Shown: one piece after another, positions 53,039-61,195 of the stretch
How positions within the stretch are numbered: the stretch's first letter is position 1
Layout of the letters: each line of letters starts with the position of its first letter
Source: Thalassospira lucentensis
GTDB lineage: Bacteria > Pseudomonadota > Alphaproteobacteria > Rhodospirillales > Thalassospiraceae
Assembly: GCF_011806425.1 (NCBI RefSeq)
Contig: NZ_JAATOV010000002.1
Coordinates: 372,001 to 436,000 of the forward strand
Length of the DNA stretch: 64,000 bases
Direction of reading: 5' to 3'
Position numbers and translations under genes: made by a program
Notes under the pieces: generated by a model
Told to the model about the DNA's origin: nothing
What the model saw: only the letters and a program-made list of their open reading frames with translations
Databases searched by the model: none

Positions 53039-53383
53039 ATGACCCCCACCAAAAACACCACGGCCCCAATGCCCGCCGTCACCGTTTCTTCGATCCCTGG
53101 GCGCGAAACATCAGAGAACATTGGCATTGTTTTTGGCAGCTCCGTGCGCAGCCGTAATTTCATTTTCGATATTTTTGCGGCGTTTAAAAATCTGTTTGGG
53201 GGCGAAGTTCGCTCTTATACCCGCCTGCTCGAAGACGCCCAAAGCGAAGCCACCAGCCGGATGCTCGAACAGGCCAAAAAGCTTGAGGCAGATGCGGTTG
53301 TCGATGTGCATTTCGCCACATCCCAAGTGGCCTATAAGGCGGCTGAAATCTTTGCTTACGGCACCGCTGTTCGCCTGAAATAA
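53039..53383 (+). CDS. YbjQ-family domain protein
   Basis: A 114-residue protein of the YbjQ/UPF0145 family, annotated as a heavy-metal-binding domain in databases, although few members have been studied. The pattern is clear: NIGIVFGSSVRSRNFIFDIFAAFKNLFGGEVRSYTRLLEDAQSEAT, then EADAVVDVHFATSQVAYKAAEIFAYGTAV. The family is thought to form ring-like multimers. It is 18 bases before an M48 protease whose own N-terminus carries the same domain, which suggests co-assembly. The frame opens at 52901, but the first 46 codons look unlike coding sequence. Confidence 0.85.
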   Translation: MTPTKNTTAPMPAVTVSSIPGRETSENIGIVFGSSVRSRNFIFDIFAAFKNLFGGEVRSYTRLLEDAQSEATSRMLEQAKKLEADAVVDVHFATSQVAYKAAEIFAYGTAVRLK

Positions 53384-53401
53384 CGGTTAGGATTTCCAAA
53401 A

Positions 53402-54763
53402 ATGGAAGAAGTCATTCTTCCCGGGATCTTGCTAACCGCCCTGATCGGAATTGCCTATCTTACCGGCCGGTTGGCCGATGCGGCACATGAACGCGCGCTT
53501 AAACGTGACGAAGCGCTTCTGCCCCAGCAGGTTCTTGATTCAGGAAGCAACATTCCCGGCGATATCACCCTTTATGATTCGGCCCTTGTCACCGGCAAAG
53601 TCGTCATTGCCGAAGACCGTTTTCGCAATCTGCTTGCACGCTTGCGGATTTTTGTGGGCGGTCGTCTGAGCGCGCACGAAGCATCGGTCACGCGTGCCAA
53701 ACGCGAAGTGCTTTTGCGCATGCGCACCAACGCCAAAGGCGCCAGCCACATTATCGGCGTTCGGTTTGAATCCGCACAGCTTCGCCGTGGCATGATCGAA
53801 ATGGTTGTGTCTGGCACCGCCCTTTATACCGATCATCGCCCATCTGGCGGTGCCCCTGCTGCCCTTCCCGACGAAGGCGTAAACATCAGCCACCGCAACC
53901 TGCTGGTCGAATTTTTGTCGGCAAGCACCGCGTTTCTGCTGATTTGCTGGGTCATCTATGCCGCCAGCGGCATGATGGTCGAATGGGCCAGCCACGAAAT
54001 CTCGGTCGAAGACGAAATTGCCATCTGGTCGCAGCTGGAACCTGAACTGATCAACGGGCACCGCACCGCCGATGAACGCAGCTTGGCCGAAAATTATCTC
54101 GTCGATCTGATCAATTCGGTCCCCAAAGAAGCATTAGGACCGGCAGCAGCCTATGATTTTGATGTCATCATCGTTCCTGATGAAACACCAAACGCTGCCG
54201 CCCTTCCGGGCGGATTGATGCTTGTTCATTCAGGCATGATCGATCTGGTCGAAAGCGAAAATGAACTTCTGTCGATCCTCGGTCATGAAATCGGCCACTA
54301 TAACGGCCGTGACCATCTCGAAGGATTGGGGCGCGAAGTTGTCGGTGTTGCTCTGTCTGCCATGATGTTCCAGGCCGATGCCGTCTTGACCACATGGGTT
54401 GCAGGCTGGCCGAAAATGCTGTCCGACCTCGACTATTCGCGCAGTCAGGAACTTGATGCCGATAAATGGAGCCTCAAAATCCTGATGGCGAAATATGGCC
54501 ATGTTGGCGAAGTCGCAACGACCTTCGAAAAGCTTGGCCAAATGCAAGGTGGTCACAGTGTCATGGATTATCTGGCAACCCACCCGCATCCGCAGGACCG
54601 GGTTGATCGGCTCTATAAAATGGCCCGTGAACAAAACCTGCCGATGGGACAGCCCATCGAATTGCAAGAAGCCTTCGAAAACTTCCTTGTGCGTACCGGC
54701 GAAATTCCGGCAAGCGCGCTTGAGGAAGGCCGTAAATTTAGCCTCACAACCACGAAAGACTGA
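53402..54763 (+). CDS. YbjQ-domain/M48 metalloprotease fusion, membrane-bound
   Basis: A 453-residue protein with an N-terminal hydrophobic segment (1-21), a YbjQ-like domain at about 45-142 (GKVVIAEDRFRNLLARLRIFVGGRLSAHEASVT through ASHIIGVRF and VVSGTALYT), another hydrophobic segment at 174-193, and an M48 peptidase domain at about 230-420. The zinc site is HEIGHYNG, with the downstream Glu in SQELDADKWSL. M48 enzymes such as HtpX, LoiP and BepA take part in membrane protein quality control. The YbjQ fusion is the unusual part. The cluster continues with a membrane protein five bases downstream. Confidence 0.85.
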   Translation: MEEVILPGILLTALIGIAYLTGRLADAAHERALKRDEALLPQQVLDSGSNIPGDITLYDSALVTGKVVIAEDRFRNLLARLRIFVGGRLSAHEASVTRAKREVLLRMRTNAKGASHIIGVRFESAQLRRGMIEMVVSGTALYTDHRPSGGAPAALPDEGVNISHRNLLVEFLSASTAFLLICWVIYAASGMMVEWASHEISVEDEIAIWSQLEPELINGHRTADERSLAENYLVDLINSVPKEALGPAAAYDFDVIIVPDETPNAAALPGGLMLVHSGMIDLVESENELLSILGHEIGHYNGRDHLEGLGREVVGVALSAMMFQADAVLTTWVAGWPKMLSDLDYSRSQELDADKWSLKILMAKYGHVGEVATTFEKLGQMQGGHSVMDYLATHPHPQDRVDRLYKMAREQNLPMGQPIELQEAFENFLVRTGEIPASALEEGRKFSLTTTKD

Positions 54764-54768
54764 CACCC

Positions 54769-55344
54769 ATGCGTGGATTACTTACTCCCTTCCGCTTTCT
54801 TAACGTAAAAGGCCGCCCGAACGTCGAATTCTGGCTGACGCAAACCATCATTTTGGCATCGACCATCGCTGGTGTGTATTTTGCAAGCTTTGCCGGTTTT
54901 CAGATCGCTGTTGATTTCGACCGCTACCAGTCCATGTCTGATGTCAGCAATCTGGAAAAATCGCTTGAAGCCGAGTTCACTGACAATATCGAAAAAGTCG
55001 AAACTTGGATTGCCGATTACCCCAAGGCACCGATGACGTGGCACGCGCAAAAACTGGTCCCGCGCGAAGCCCACAAACTTGACGATATGGTTTGGCAAAC
55101 CATGCGCTATTCTGATCGCACGCTTGAGGTAAACCCAAAAGTTCTGACCGGTGTCCGCCGTTTCTATGGCGACATCGAAGCCCAGATGACGGTTTTGTTC
55201 ATGCAGCAAAACGCCAACGGTTATGCCCGCAAAGCCATGGCAAAGATGAAAACAATCGTTGCTGAGGCCCGCAAGGACGTCTTGCCGTTACTGCAATCAG
55301 ACATCAAGCGCTTGGATGAAGAACTGGCTGGAATGACCCACTAA
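54769..55344 (+). CDS. One-helix membrane protein, unknown function
   Basis: The 191-residue protein has a basic N-terminus, one membrane segment at about residues 22-48 (LTQTIILASTIAGVYFASFAGFQIAVDF) and a helical soluble domain. The domain has charged, coiled-coil-like stretches (SNLEKSLEAEFTDNIEKVETW, then AMAKMKTIVAEARKDVLPLLQSDIKRLDEEL). It starts five bases after the YbjQ/M48 protease and is surely co-transcribed. Its topology suggests the soluble part lies outside the cytoplasm, where it could be a substrate, adaptor or regulator of the protease. No family recognised. Confidence 0.7.
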   Translation: MRGLLTPFRFLNVKGRPNVEFWLTQTIILASTIAGVYFASFAGFQIAVDFDRYQSMSDVSNLEKSLEAEFTDNIEKVETWIADYPKAPMTWHAQKLVPREAHKLDDMVWQTMRYSDRTLEVNPKVLTGVRRFYGDIEAQMTVLFMQQNANGYARKAMAKMKTIVAEARKDVLPLLQSDIKRLDEELAGMTH

Positions 55345-55376
55345 CATCTTCGTCACAGATCCAAAGACGCATCAAA

Positions 55377-55412
55377 AAACCCGGGGCAATATAATTGCTC
55401 CGGGTTTGTTTT
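55377..55412 (+). terminator. Rho-independent terminator of the YbjQ-M48 operon
   Basis: AAACCCGGGGCAAT (55377-55390) pairs with ATTGCTCCGGGTTT (55394-55407) with one G-T pair and a 3-base loop, then TTTG and T-rich sequence follow. Confidence 0.85.
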
Positions 55413-55444
55413 ATCGGCCGCCATATTGGGCGAAGACCAACTGC

Positions 55445-55930
55445 CTAAAGTGCTAAGGCAGCGTCGATTTCGTCCTGGCTCATGGTTTTGGCCGATCCGT
55501 GAATGATCCCACTTGCCACATCCATAAACCGTTGCAGCGATCGGGTGACCATATTGGCCGTTTCGCGCAACTGATCTTCATTGCCCTCGGCAATGATGGA
55601 ATCAAGCTGACTGTTGGCGTGCGCCACAATCGTATTGAGGTGATGGATGGTTTCTTCAAACGGCTTGCGAAAACGGGTTGGCACATGATCATAGGCCTCG
55701 ATCGCCAATTCCCGATCGGAAAAGGCGCTTTCGCGGAAATGATCCTGATAACTTTTGGGTGCCCATTCCTTGCAGTCCTCGATCATGTCGGGCATGTCGG
55801 GGACCATCTCAAGCAGCATCACGATTTCGTTGAAGTGATTAAGATAATCGGTCGCCAAAAGCGTTGCGGAGGAAATGTTGGTTCCCTCAACCTTTTTCTG
55901 CCAAGCAGCAAAATCCGCTTCATCCGTCAT
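55445..55930 (-). CDS. Putative CheZ-like protein with C-terminal CheY-binding peptide
   Basis: The 161-residue soluble protein is predicted to be helical (MLLEMVPDMPDMIEDCKEW, ETIHHLNTIVAHANSQLDSIIAE, ETANMVTRSLQRFMDVASGI). Its C-terminal end, MSQDEIDAALAL, closely resembles the FliM N-terminal peptide (typically SQxEIDALL) and CheZ C-terminal tails, both of which bind phospho-CheY. The family is not one I can name. It may dephosphorylate CheY, act as a phosphate sink or regulate the motor. A phosphatase call would need a catalytic Gln/Asn, which I cannot identify. The gene is convergent with the protease operon. Confidence 0.55.
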   Translation of the reverse strand: MTDEADFAAWQKKVEGTNISSATLLATDYLNHFNEIVMLLEMVPDMPDMIEDCKEWAPKSYQDHFRESAFSDRELAIEAYDHVPTRFRKPFEETIHHLNTIVAHANSQLDSIIAEGNEDQLRETANMVTRSLQRFMDVASGIIHGSAKTMSQDEIDAALAL

Positions 55931-56282
55931 ATTCGTTTACGACCTTTAATCTCTCAAATTCCAAAGGTATTCGCCTGCGTTTGTCTATACTTAAGAATAT
56001 CCGCACCCCTTTGGTAGAGGCAAAATGAATCAATTTTGCTCACCAAGGGCAGATTTATCGTTTTTCATGCGGAATGATCGCGCCTCATAGATAAATAACC
56101 CTACGGGTGTCAAGGCTTTCCAACGCCAGATATCGTAAATGTGAACGAACCATCACTTGGACAACCCCCGACGACCAATCTCCTGCGCACGGCCTCATTC
56201 GGGCGTTTTTTAGAATACCATAAAAAAGGCGCCCGGTTTCCCGGACGCCTTCCGATTTAAAAATCTATTTTGTGTGGGCCGC
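55931..56282. other. Intergenic region between CheZ-like gene and aroF
   Basis: A 352-base gap with the aroF terminator at its right end (56220-56251). The left part must hold the promoter of the CheZ-like gene, but no clear boxes were identified. No small gene or RNA was recognised. Confidence 0.4.
56220..56251 (-). terminator. Rho-independent terminator of class II DAHP synthase gene
   Basis: On the - strand AAGGCGTCCGG pairs with CCGGGCGCCTT with one mismatch and a 4-base loop, followed by a T-run. It lies 32 bases after the aroF stop codon. Confidence 0.75.
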
Positions 56283-57665
56283 TTAGGCTGATGCCGCCAT
56301 CAGCTCGCGCGCGTCATCGCGTTCCTGTTTGATCATTTCCGCGATCAAGAACGCCAATTCCAATGCCTGTCCGCCATTAAGGCGCGGATCACAGTGGGTG
56401 TGATAACGATCTGAAAGGGTATCTTCCGTAACTTCGCGTGCACCACCGATGCACTCTGTCACGTCCGTACCGGTCATTTCAAAATGAACGCCACCGGCAT
56501 GGGTGCCCTCGGCTTTGTGAACGTCGAAGAACGATTTAACTTCCGACAGGATCGCATCGAACGGACGGGTTTTATACCCGTTGGTCGCCTTGATCGTGTT
56601 GCCATGCATCGGATCGCATGACCACACAACTTTGCGGCCTTCCTCTTTGACGCGCTTAACCAGGGCCGGCAAATGATCATTGACCTTATCAGCCCCCATA
56701 CGTGCGATTAGGGTCAAACGACCTGCTTCGTTTTTCGGGTTCAGAATGTCGATCAAACGGATCAGATCATCCGGGTCCATGGTCGGGCCGCATTTCATGC
56801 CAATCGGGTTGTTTACCCCGCGCAAGAATTCAACATGCGCCTCATCGGCTTTACGGGTACGGTCCCCAATCCAAAGCATATGCGCCGAACAGTCATAGTA
56901 ATCGCCTGTCAAGCTGTCCTGACGGGTCAATGCCTGCTCATAGCCCAGCAAAAGTGCCTCGTGCGACGTATAGAAATCGGTTTCGCGCATCTGCGGTGCG
57001 GTGTCCGCCGTAATGCCACACGCCTGCATGAACGCCACCGCTTCATCAATCTGGCTGGTCATTTTGCTATAACGTTCGCCCGCCGGGCTGCCATCAACAA
57101 AGGACAGGTTCCAACGGTGGATCTTGCTCAGATCGGCAAAGCCCCCCTGCGCAAAGGCGCGCAGCAGGTTCAGCGTCGATGCAGACTGGTTGTACGCACG
57201 GATTTGGCGCTGCGGGTCTGGAATACGTGCTTCTGACGTGAACTCGATACCGTTGATGTTGTCACCACGGTAGCTTGGCAGCTCAACGCCATTGATGGTT
57301 TCGGTATCTGCCGAACGCGGCTTGGCAAACTGACCAGCCATACGGCCAACCTTCACCACCGGGCACGCTGCGCCATAGGTCAACACAACCGCCATCTGCA
57401 ACATCACCTTAAAGGTGTCGCGGATGTTGTTGGGATGAAATTCCTTAAAGCTTTCGGCGCAATCGCCCCCCTGAAGCAAGAAGGCCTTGCCTTCTGCAAC
57501 TTCACCAAGCTTCTCTTTCAACGCGCGCGCTTCGCCAGCAAATACCAAAGGAGGATAGCTGCCGAGCTCTTGTTCTACGGCCTTGAGGGCCTCTGCATCT
57601 GGATATGTTGGCATCTGCTTTACAGGCAGGTTACGCCAGCTATCAATGCTCCAGCTCTTGCTCAT
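56283..57665 (-). CDS. Class II 3-deoxy-7-phosphoheptulonate (DAHP) synthase
   Basis: This enzyme joins phosphoenolpyruvate and erythrose 4-phosphate in the first step of the shikimate pathway. The 460-residue protein is of the plant-like class II type: [13 protein letters not shown] carries the metal-binding Cys, then [31 protein letters not shown], and the metal ligands in [11 protein letters not shown] and THCDPRLN. No ACT or chorismate mutase domain is attached. Its promoter is an extended -10 element at 57706-57714. Confidence is high. Confidence 0.96.
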   Translation of the reverse strand: MSKSWSIDSWRNLPVKQMPTYPDAEALKAVEQELGSYPPLVFAGEARALKEKLGEVAEGKAFLLQGGDCAESFKEFHPNNIRDTFKVMLQMAVVLTYGAACPVVKVGRMAGQFAKPRSADTETINGVELPSYRGDNINGIEFTSEARIPDPQRQIRAYNQSASTLNLLRAFAQGGFADLSKIHRWNLSFVDGSPAGERYSKMTSQIDEAVAFMQACGITADTAPQMRETDFYTSHEALLLGYEQALTRQDSLTGDYYDCSAHMLWIGDRTRKADEAHVEFLRGVNNPIGMKCGPTMDPDDLIRLIDILNPKNEAGRLTLIARMGADKVNDHLPALVKRVKEEGRKVVWSCDPMHGNTIKATNGYKTRPFDAILSEVKSFFDVHKAEGTHAGGVHFEMTGTDVTECIGGAREVTEDTLSDRYHTHCDPRLNGGQALELAFLIAEMIKQERDDARELMAASA

Positions 57666-57681
57666 TTGCTTCCTCTCAATC

Positions 57682-57714
57682 CGGCATGCTCATTGTCATG
57701 CCGCCATTATAACA
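57682..57714 (-). promoter_or_regulatory. Extended -10 promoter and dyad of the DAHP synthase gene
   Basis: On the - strand TGTTATAAT (57706-57714) is a perfect TATAAT with the extended TG. Just downstream, CGGCATG and CATGCCG (57682-57703) form a 7-bp dyad around the expected start of transcription, in operator position. The rest of 57715-58024 shows nothing I can name. Confidence 0.5.
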
Positions 57715-58024
57715 CATATCGCCTTCACGGGCAGCTTTCCGCCCTTACAACCCTATCATATACGCCTGTTATACAAGCCCGTCATACAACTGGGTCAAAC
57801 TTGATACGGGTTTTGCAAACGCATTTCCACCCCTTCTAGGCCTAAGATCGATAAAAACCCGCAAATTTTTGCCAATCCCAGCAAATAACGCGCAAAATTC
57901 CACCCTGAATTACCGACTTTTCCGGATCATGGTACATGGTTGGCGCCGTCTGTGACGACGCACGGTCGCGAATCCATTCGCAAACCATTTCAACAGGCTA
58001 CGCCAGATGCCCCCATCGTTAAAA
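57715..58024. other. Intergenic region between DAHP synthase and GFA genes
   Basis: About 310 bases between two - strand genes. No coding frame with a ribosome site, no terminator and no RNA was recognised. A weak -35 for the DAHP synthase promoter would lie at the left edge. Confidence 0.35.
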
Positions 58025-58462
58025 TCAACAATCGGGGTCGCCGGCAAAGGACACCGCGTCATCGGGAATGACCACACCTACCAGCTTGCGCTTGGTCCAG
58101 ATATGCATCGCCCCTTGCAAATTAACCGGTGTATCGAATGAGCCACCCTTTACACTGACGGGCGCATCCCCGTTTAAATCCCCGTGGAAAAAGCGCGATC
58201 CGCACTCACCGCAAAAATAACACGGCATGGGCGCACCGCCCTCTGTCGGGCGCGCCCATATTTTTGGCTTTCCTTTCACGAGCTCAACATCGTGGGGCCT
58301 GACCAGAACCGATATCCCAAATGCCGATGCTGATTGCATCTGACATTCCCGACAATGGCACACATAGGTCTTGATCGGCGCACCGCGCAGGGCATAGCGA
58401 ACGCCACCACATTGGCAGCCCCCTGTCAGGTTATCCGCCACATGTTTTTCATCACGGCCCAT
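58025..58462 (-). CDS. GFA-family glutathione-dependent formaldehyde-activating-type protein
   Basis: A 145-residue zinc protein of the GFA/CENP-V family. Ligand cysteines are visible as C16 and C18 (GGCQCGGVRY), C35, C37 and C40 (YVCHCRECQ), and the CGECGSRFF pair. The family was named from a glutathione-formaldehyde enzyme, but most members have unknown activity. GGGGGGTG before 58462 supports this start; the frame opens at 58531. No formaldehyde dehydrogenase gene is near, so the annotation of formaldehyde activity should be taken with care. Confidence 0.85.
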   Translation of the reverse strand: MGRDEKHVADNLTGGCQCGGVRYALRGAPIKTYVCHCRECQMQSASAFGISVLVRPHDVELVKGKPKIWARPTEGGAPMPCYFCGECGSRFFHGDLNGDAPVSVKGGSFDTPVNLQGAMHIWTKRKLVGVVIPDDAVSFAGDPDC

Positions 58463-58581
58463 ATCACCCCCCTGCCAAAACGTGTGATTTTTTAATCGCG
58501 ATATCCAAGCACACATTCGGATGTCTTGCACATCCTTTGAATTGTGCGCACACTGCGCGCGCCATCACATTCGGAACGCCG

Positions 58582-59325
58582 ATGTCCATTGAAACAATTG
58601 CAATTATTGCGCTTGCCTATTTTGTTGCTGCCTTTGTTAAGGGGGCGACGGGCTTGGGCTTTTCGACATCGGCATTGCCAATTCTGGCCCTTGGCCTTGG
58701 CTTAAAGGCCGCCATGCCGCTTGTGATTATTCCATCCCTTGTCAGCAATTCGATCATCATGGCGCAGGCGGGCCATTTTCGCGAAACCGTCAACCGGTTC
58801 TGGCCGATGTTCCTGATGACCATTCCCGGCCTGTTGATCGGTCTGGCCGTGCTTGAAATGGTTGATGGCTTGATGGCCGGGGCGGTTTTGGGGCTGGTCT
58901 TGATGAATTACGGGGTCTTCACGCTTTTGCGTCCGGGCCGCCCTATGTCGGACAAGGCCGCACGGATCATCGCGCCGATTTCAGGCTTTGCCACCGGCTT
59001 GGTCAATGGCATCACCGGGTCACAAGTCATGCCGGTCTTGCCATTTTTGCTGTCGGTCCGCCTTGATCCCAAACGCTTCATTCAGGCGATCAACATATCG
59101 TTTAGTTTATCAAGTATCGTGATGGCCTTTGGCCTCTCACGCTTGGGGCTAATGACCCTTGATTCCGTCTGGATTTCACTGGCCGGGTTAGTGCCCGTCT
59201 TTCTTGGCACCAAACTTGGCGGCATTGTCCGCGACCGCATGGACGCCCAGACCTTCCGCAAGGTTGTGCTGATCATGTTGATCCTGTTTGGCATTATCCT
59301 GATCGCCAAATACGCCACGTTCTAA
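58582..59325 (+). CDS. TauE/SafE-family (TSUP) membrane permease
   Basis: A 247-residue permease with about eight hydrophobic segments. It carries the family signature in FVKGATGLGFSTSALPILALGLGLKAAMPLVIIPSLVSN near the N-terminus, with a second inverted repeat unit, PISGFATGLVNGITGSQVMPVLPFLLSVRLDPKRFIQAI. TSUP proteins transport sulfite, sulfoacetate or other organosulfur anions. The substrate is not shown by neighbours. The start at 58582 was chosen because the first 15 residues of the longer frame are not hydrophobic or family-like. Confidence 0.85.
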   Translation: MSIETIAIIALAYFVAAFVKGATGLGFSTSALPILALGLGLKAAMPLVIIPSLVSNSIIMAQAGHFRETVNRFWPMFLMTIPGLLIGLAVLEMVDGLMAGAVLGLVLMNYGVFTLLRPGRPMSDKAARIIAPISGFATGLVNGITGSQVMPVLPFLLSVRLDPKRFIQAINISFSLSSIVMAFGLSRLGLMTLDSVWISLAGLVPVFLGTKLGGIVRDRMDAQTFRKVVLIMLILFGIILIAKYATF

Positions 59326-59424
59326 GCACGCCCCCATCCCAGCAGCGCGACGCGTCACAAGTCAATCTCATCAAAAGCATCCGCCATCTGGCGGTATGGC
59401 GTGGAGTTTGCTATCAACACAACC

Positions 59425-59994
59425 ATGAAAACCATCACCCGCCCCGCTTTTGCCGAAACCGAAGAAAAGAAATCGCGTTTTCTGGCCGAACTCGTTTTTC
59501 ACGACGATCTGGCCAAGCGGATTGATGAATTGCGTGCCCTTCACCCCAAGGCCAACCATCACGTCAACGCCTATCGTTACCTCAATGACGAAGAACAACT
59601 GATTGAACATGGCAAGGATGACGGCGAACCATCGGGCACATCTGGCGTCCCGTGTCTTAAGGTTTTACAGGGCCGCGATCTGATTAATGTCGCGGTGATT
59701 GTGACCCGCTATTTCGGCGGCACAAAGCTTGGCACTGGCGGTCTTGTACGGGCCTATAGTGCTGCGGCGCATGCGGCATGTGATGCGGCCGAAATCATCG
59801 ACTACATCCCGCAAGGCGAAGCCGACTTATTCGCTGGCTTTTCTGATGCGGGCCCTCTTGAACAAGCCTGCTCGCAAGACGGCATTACGGTGCTTGATCG
59901 GCAATTTGACAGTGCGGGTACGCATATCAAAATCGCGGGTCCTCGCGACATCCTTCATGACCTTGCCGAACGCTTTTCAAAGTCCGACACATAA
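59425..59994 (+). CDS. YigZ/IMPACT-family protein
   Basis: The 189-residue protein has the UPF0029/IMPACT N-terminal domain with EEKKSRFLAELV and the hallmark ARTRYFGGTKLGTGGLVRAYS-like segment (RYFGGTKLGTGGL). A small C-terminal domain (residues 130-189), as in E. coli YigZ, follows. The eukaryotic homologue IMPACT regulates eIF2alpha kinases; the bacterial role is not clear. An alternative GTG start at 59401 is possible; neither start has a strong ribosome site. Convergent with the LacI gene, six bases between their ends. Confidence 0.85.
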   Translation: MKTITRPAFAETEEKKSRFLAELVFHDDLAKRIDELRALHPKANHHVNAYRYLNDEEQLIEHGKDDGEPSGTSGVPCLKVLQGRDLINVAVIVTRYFGGTKLGTGGLVRAYSAAAHAACDAAEIIDYIPQGEADLFAGFSDAGPLEQACSQDGITVLDRQFDSAGTHIKIAGPRDILHDLAERFSKSDT

Positions 59995-59999
59995 TCAAA

Positions 60000-61031
60000 C
60001 TAAGCTTTGGCAGTGCGTGACGTGCTTTGACGGACCTGCAATTCAAATCCAAGATCAACTATTTTTTGATCAGGCATTTTACCGTCCAGCACGGACCGGA
60101 TCATCTCTACCGTGTGCGTCCCGATCCCATAACGATCGGTTCGGATCGACGTTAAGGATGGATGGGCGGCGGCCATCATTTCCAGGTCGTTAAACCCGAT
60201 GATCCCGATATCCTCGGGGATCGAAAGCCCTGCTTTCTGACAGCCAAACAGTGCCCCCAGTGCCATGTCATCATTGTTGCAAAAAACGGCATCCAAATCA
60301 GGACGACGTTTACGCAACTGCCCGATCAGCTCCGCCCCCAGTGAAACACTTGAAGATACAGTTGTCGTCATGATCAGGTCGGGATCATACCGCCCGCCCG
60401 ATTGAACCGCCTCTTTAAACCCGGCAAGTCGGCGGTGTGACCTTGGGTCCATACGCGCCCCCAAGAACCCGATGCGCTTATAACCCTGCTGCACCAAATG
60501 ACGACCGGCGGCCCTGCCGCCTTCGAAATGCGAAAAACCGACCATCATATCAATCGGATCATCGCCCATATCCATGATTTGGACCACCGGGCATTCGGCA
60601 TTTTCCAAAAGATCACGGGTCACATCAGTCTGATCGGTACCGGCCACAATCATCGCCGACGGGCGTTGCCCCAAAAAGGCCCGCACCAGTCGTTCTTCTT
60701 CATCCGCGACATAGCGTGAATTACCCAATTGGATTTGAAACGCGCCTTGACCAAACCCGTCATAGATCGCGCGCAGACTTTCGGCGAACACGTTGTTGGT
60801 CAGGGATGGCACAATCACCCCAATAATATTGGACCGACGAGACGCCAGCGCACTGGCATGAGAATGGGGCACATAATTCAGTTTACGCACCGCATTATTG
60901 ATCTTGCGGCGCAGGTGATCAGACACCTTGGCCGGATCGCGCAAAGCGCGTGAAACCGTGATGGTGCTGACACCAGCCTTATTGGCAACATCAGCAATAG
61001 TCGGCCGTCCGGCCCCTTTGCGTTTCCTCAT
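60000..61031 (-). CDS. gntR: LacI-family regulator (GntR-like, gluconate)
   Basis: This repressor of the LacI/GalR family has about 343 residues. The N-terminal helix-turn-helix is TIADVANKAGVSTITVSRALRDPAKV, with the hinge helix region HASALASRRSN, and the periplasmic-binding-protein-like effector domain follows. The divergent gluconokinase and tandem operators of GntR type strongly suggest it senses gluconate or its 6-phosphate. The start was set at the ATG at 61031; the open frame reaches a TTG at 61067 with a poor ribosome site. Confidence 0.88.
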   Translation of the reverse strand: MRKRKGAGRPTIADVANKAGVSTITVSRALRDPAKVSDHLRRKINNAVRKLNYVPHSHASALASRRSNIIGVIVPSLTNNVFAESLRAIYDGFGQGAFQIQLGNSRYVADEEERLVRAFLGQRPSAMIVAGTDQTDVTRDLLENAECPVVQIMDMGDDPIDMMVGFSHFEGGRAAGRHLVQQGYKRIGFLGARMDPRSHRRLAGFKEAVQSGGRYDPDLIMTTTVSSSVSLGAELIGQLRKRRPDLDAVFCNNDDMALGALFGCQKAGLSIPEDIGIIGFNDLEMMAAAHPSLTSIRTDRYGIGTHTVEMIRSVLDGKMPDQKIVDLGFELQVRQSTSRTAKA

Positions 61032-61087
61032 ACCCTTACGTTTATTACGTCTTTTGGCAATCGACAAGTCCCTTGTAAATAAGGCTG

Positions 61088-61134
61088 TTGACTCGATGTT
61101 AGCGCTAACATTATGTTAGCGCTAACATCGTCAA
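61088..61134. promoter_or_regulatory. Tandem GntR operators with divergent promoters
   Basis: Two identical 16-bp palindromes ATGTTAGCGCTAACAT lie at 61096-61111 and 61113-61128, one base apart. With the flanking CG pair the whole stretch 61094-61130 is a 37-bp perfect palindrome. TTGACT (61088-61093, + strand) and TTGACG (61129-61134, - strand) flank it as -35 boxes, with TATGTT (61112-61117) on the + strand and TAATGT on the - strand inside it. Repressor bound here would cover both promoters, shutting down gntK-dctPQM and its own gene. Confidence 0.85.
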
Positions 61135-61195
61135 TAACAGGGCAACTTCAAGCTTATAAAAGTCCTGAAAAGAACGACAGGGTGGAAATATCGGA

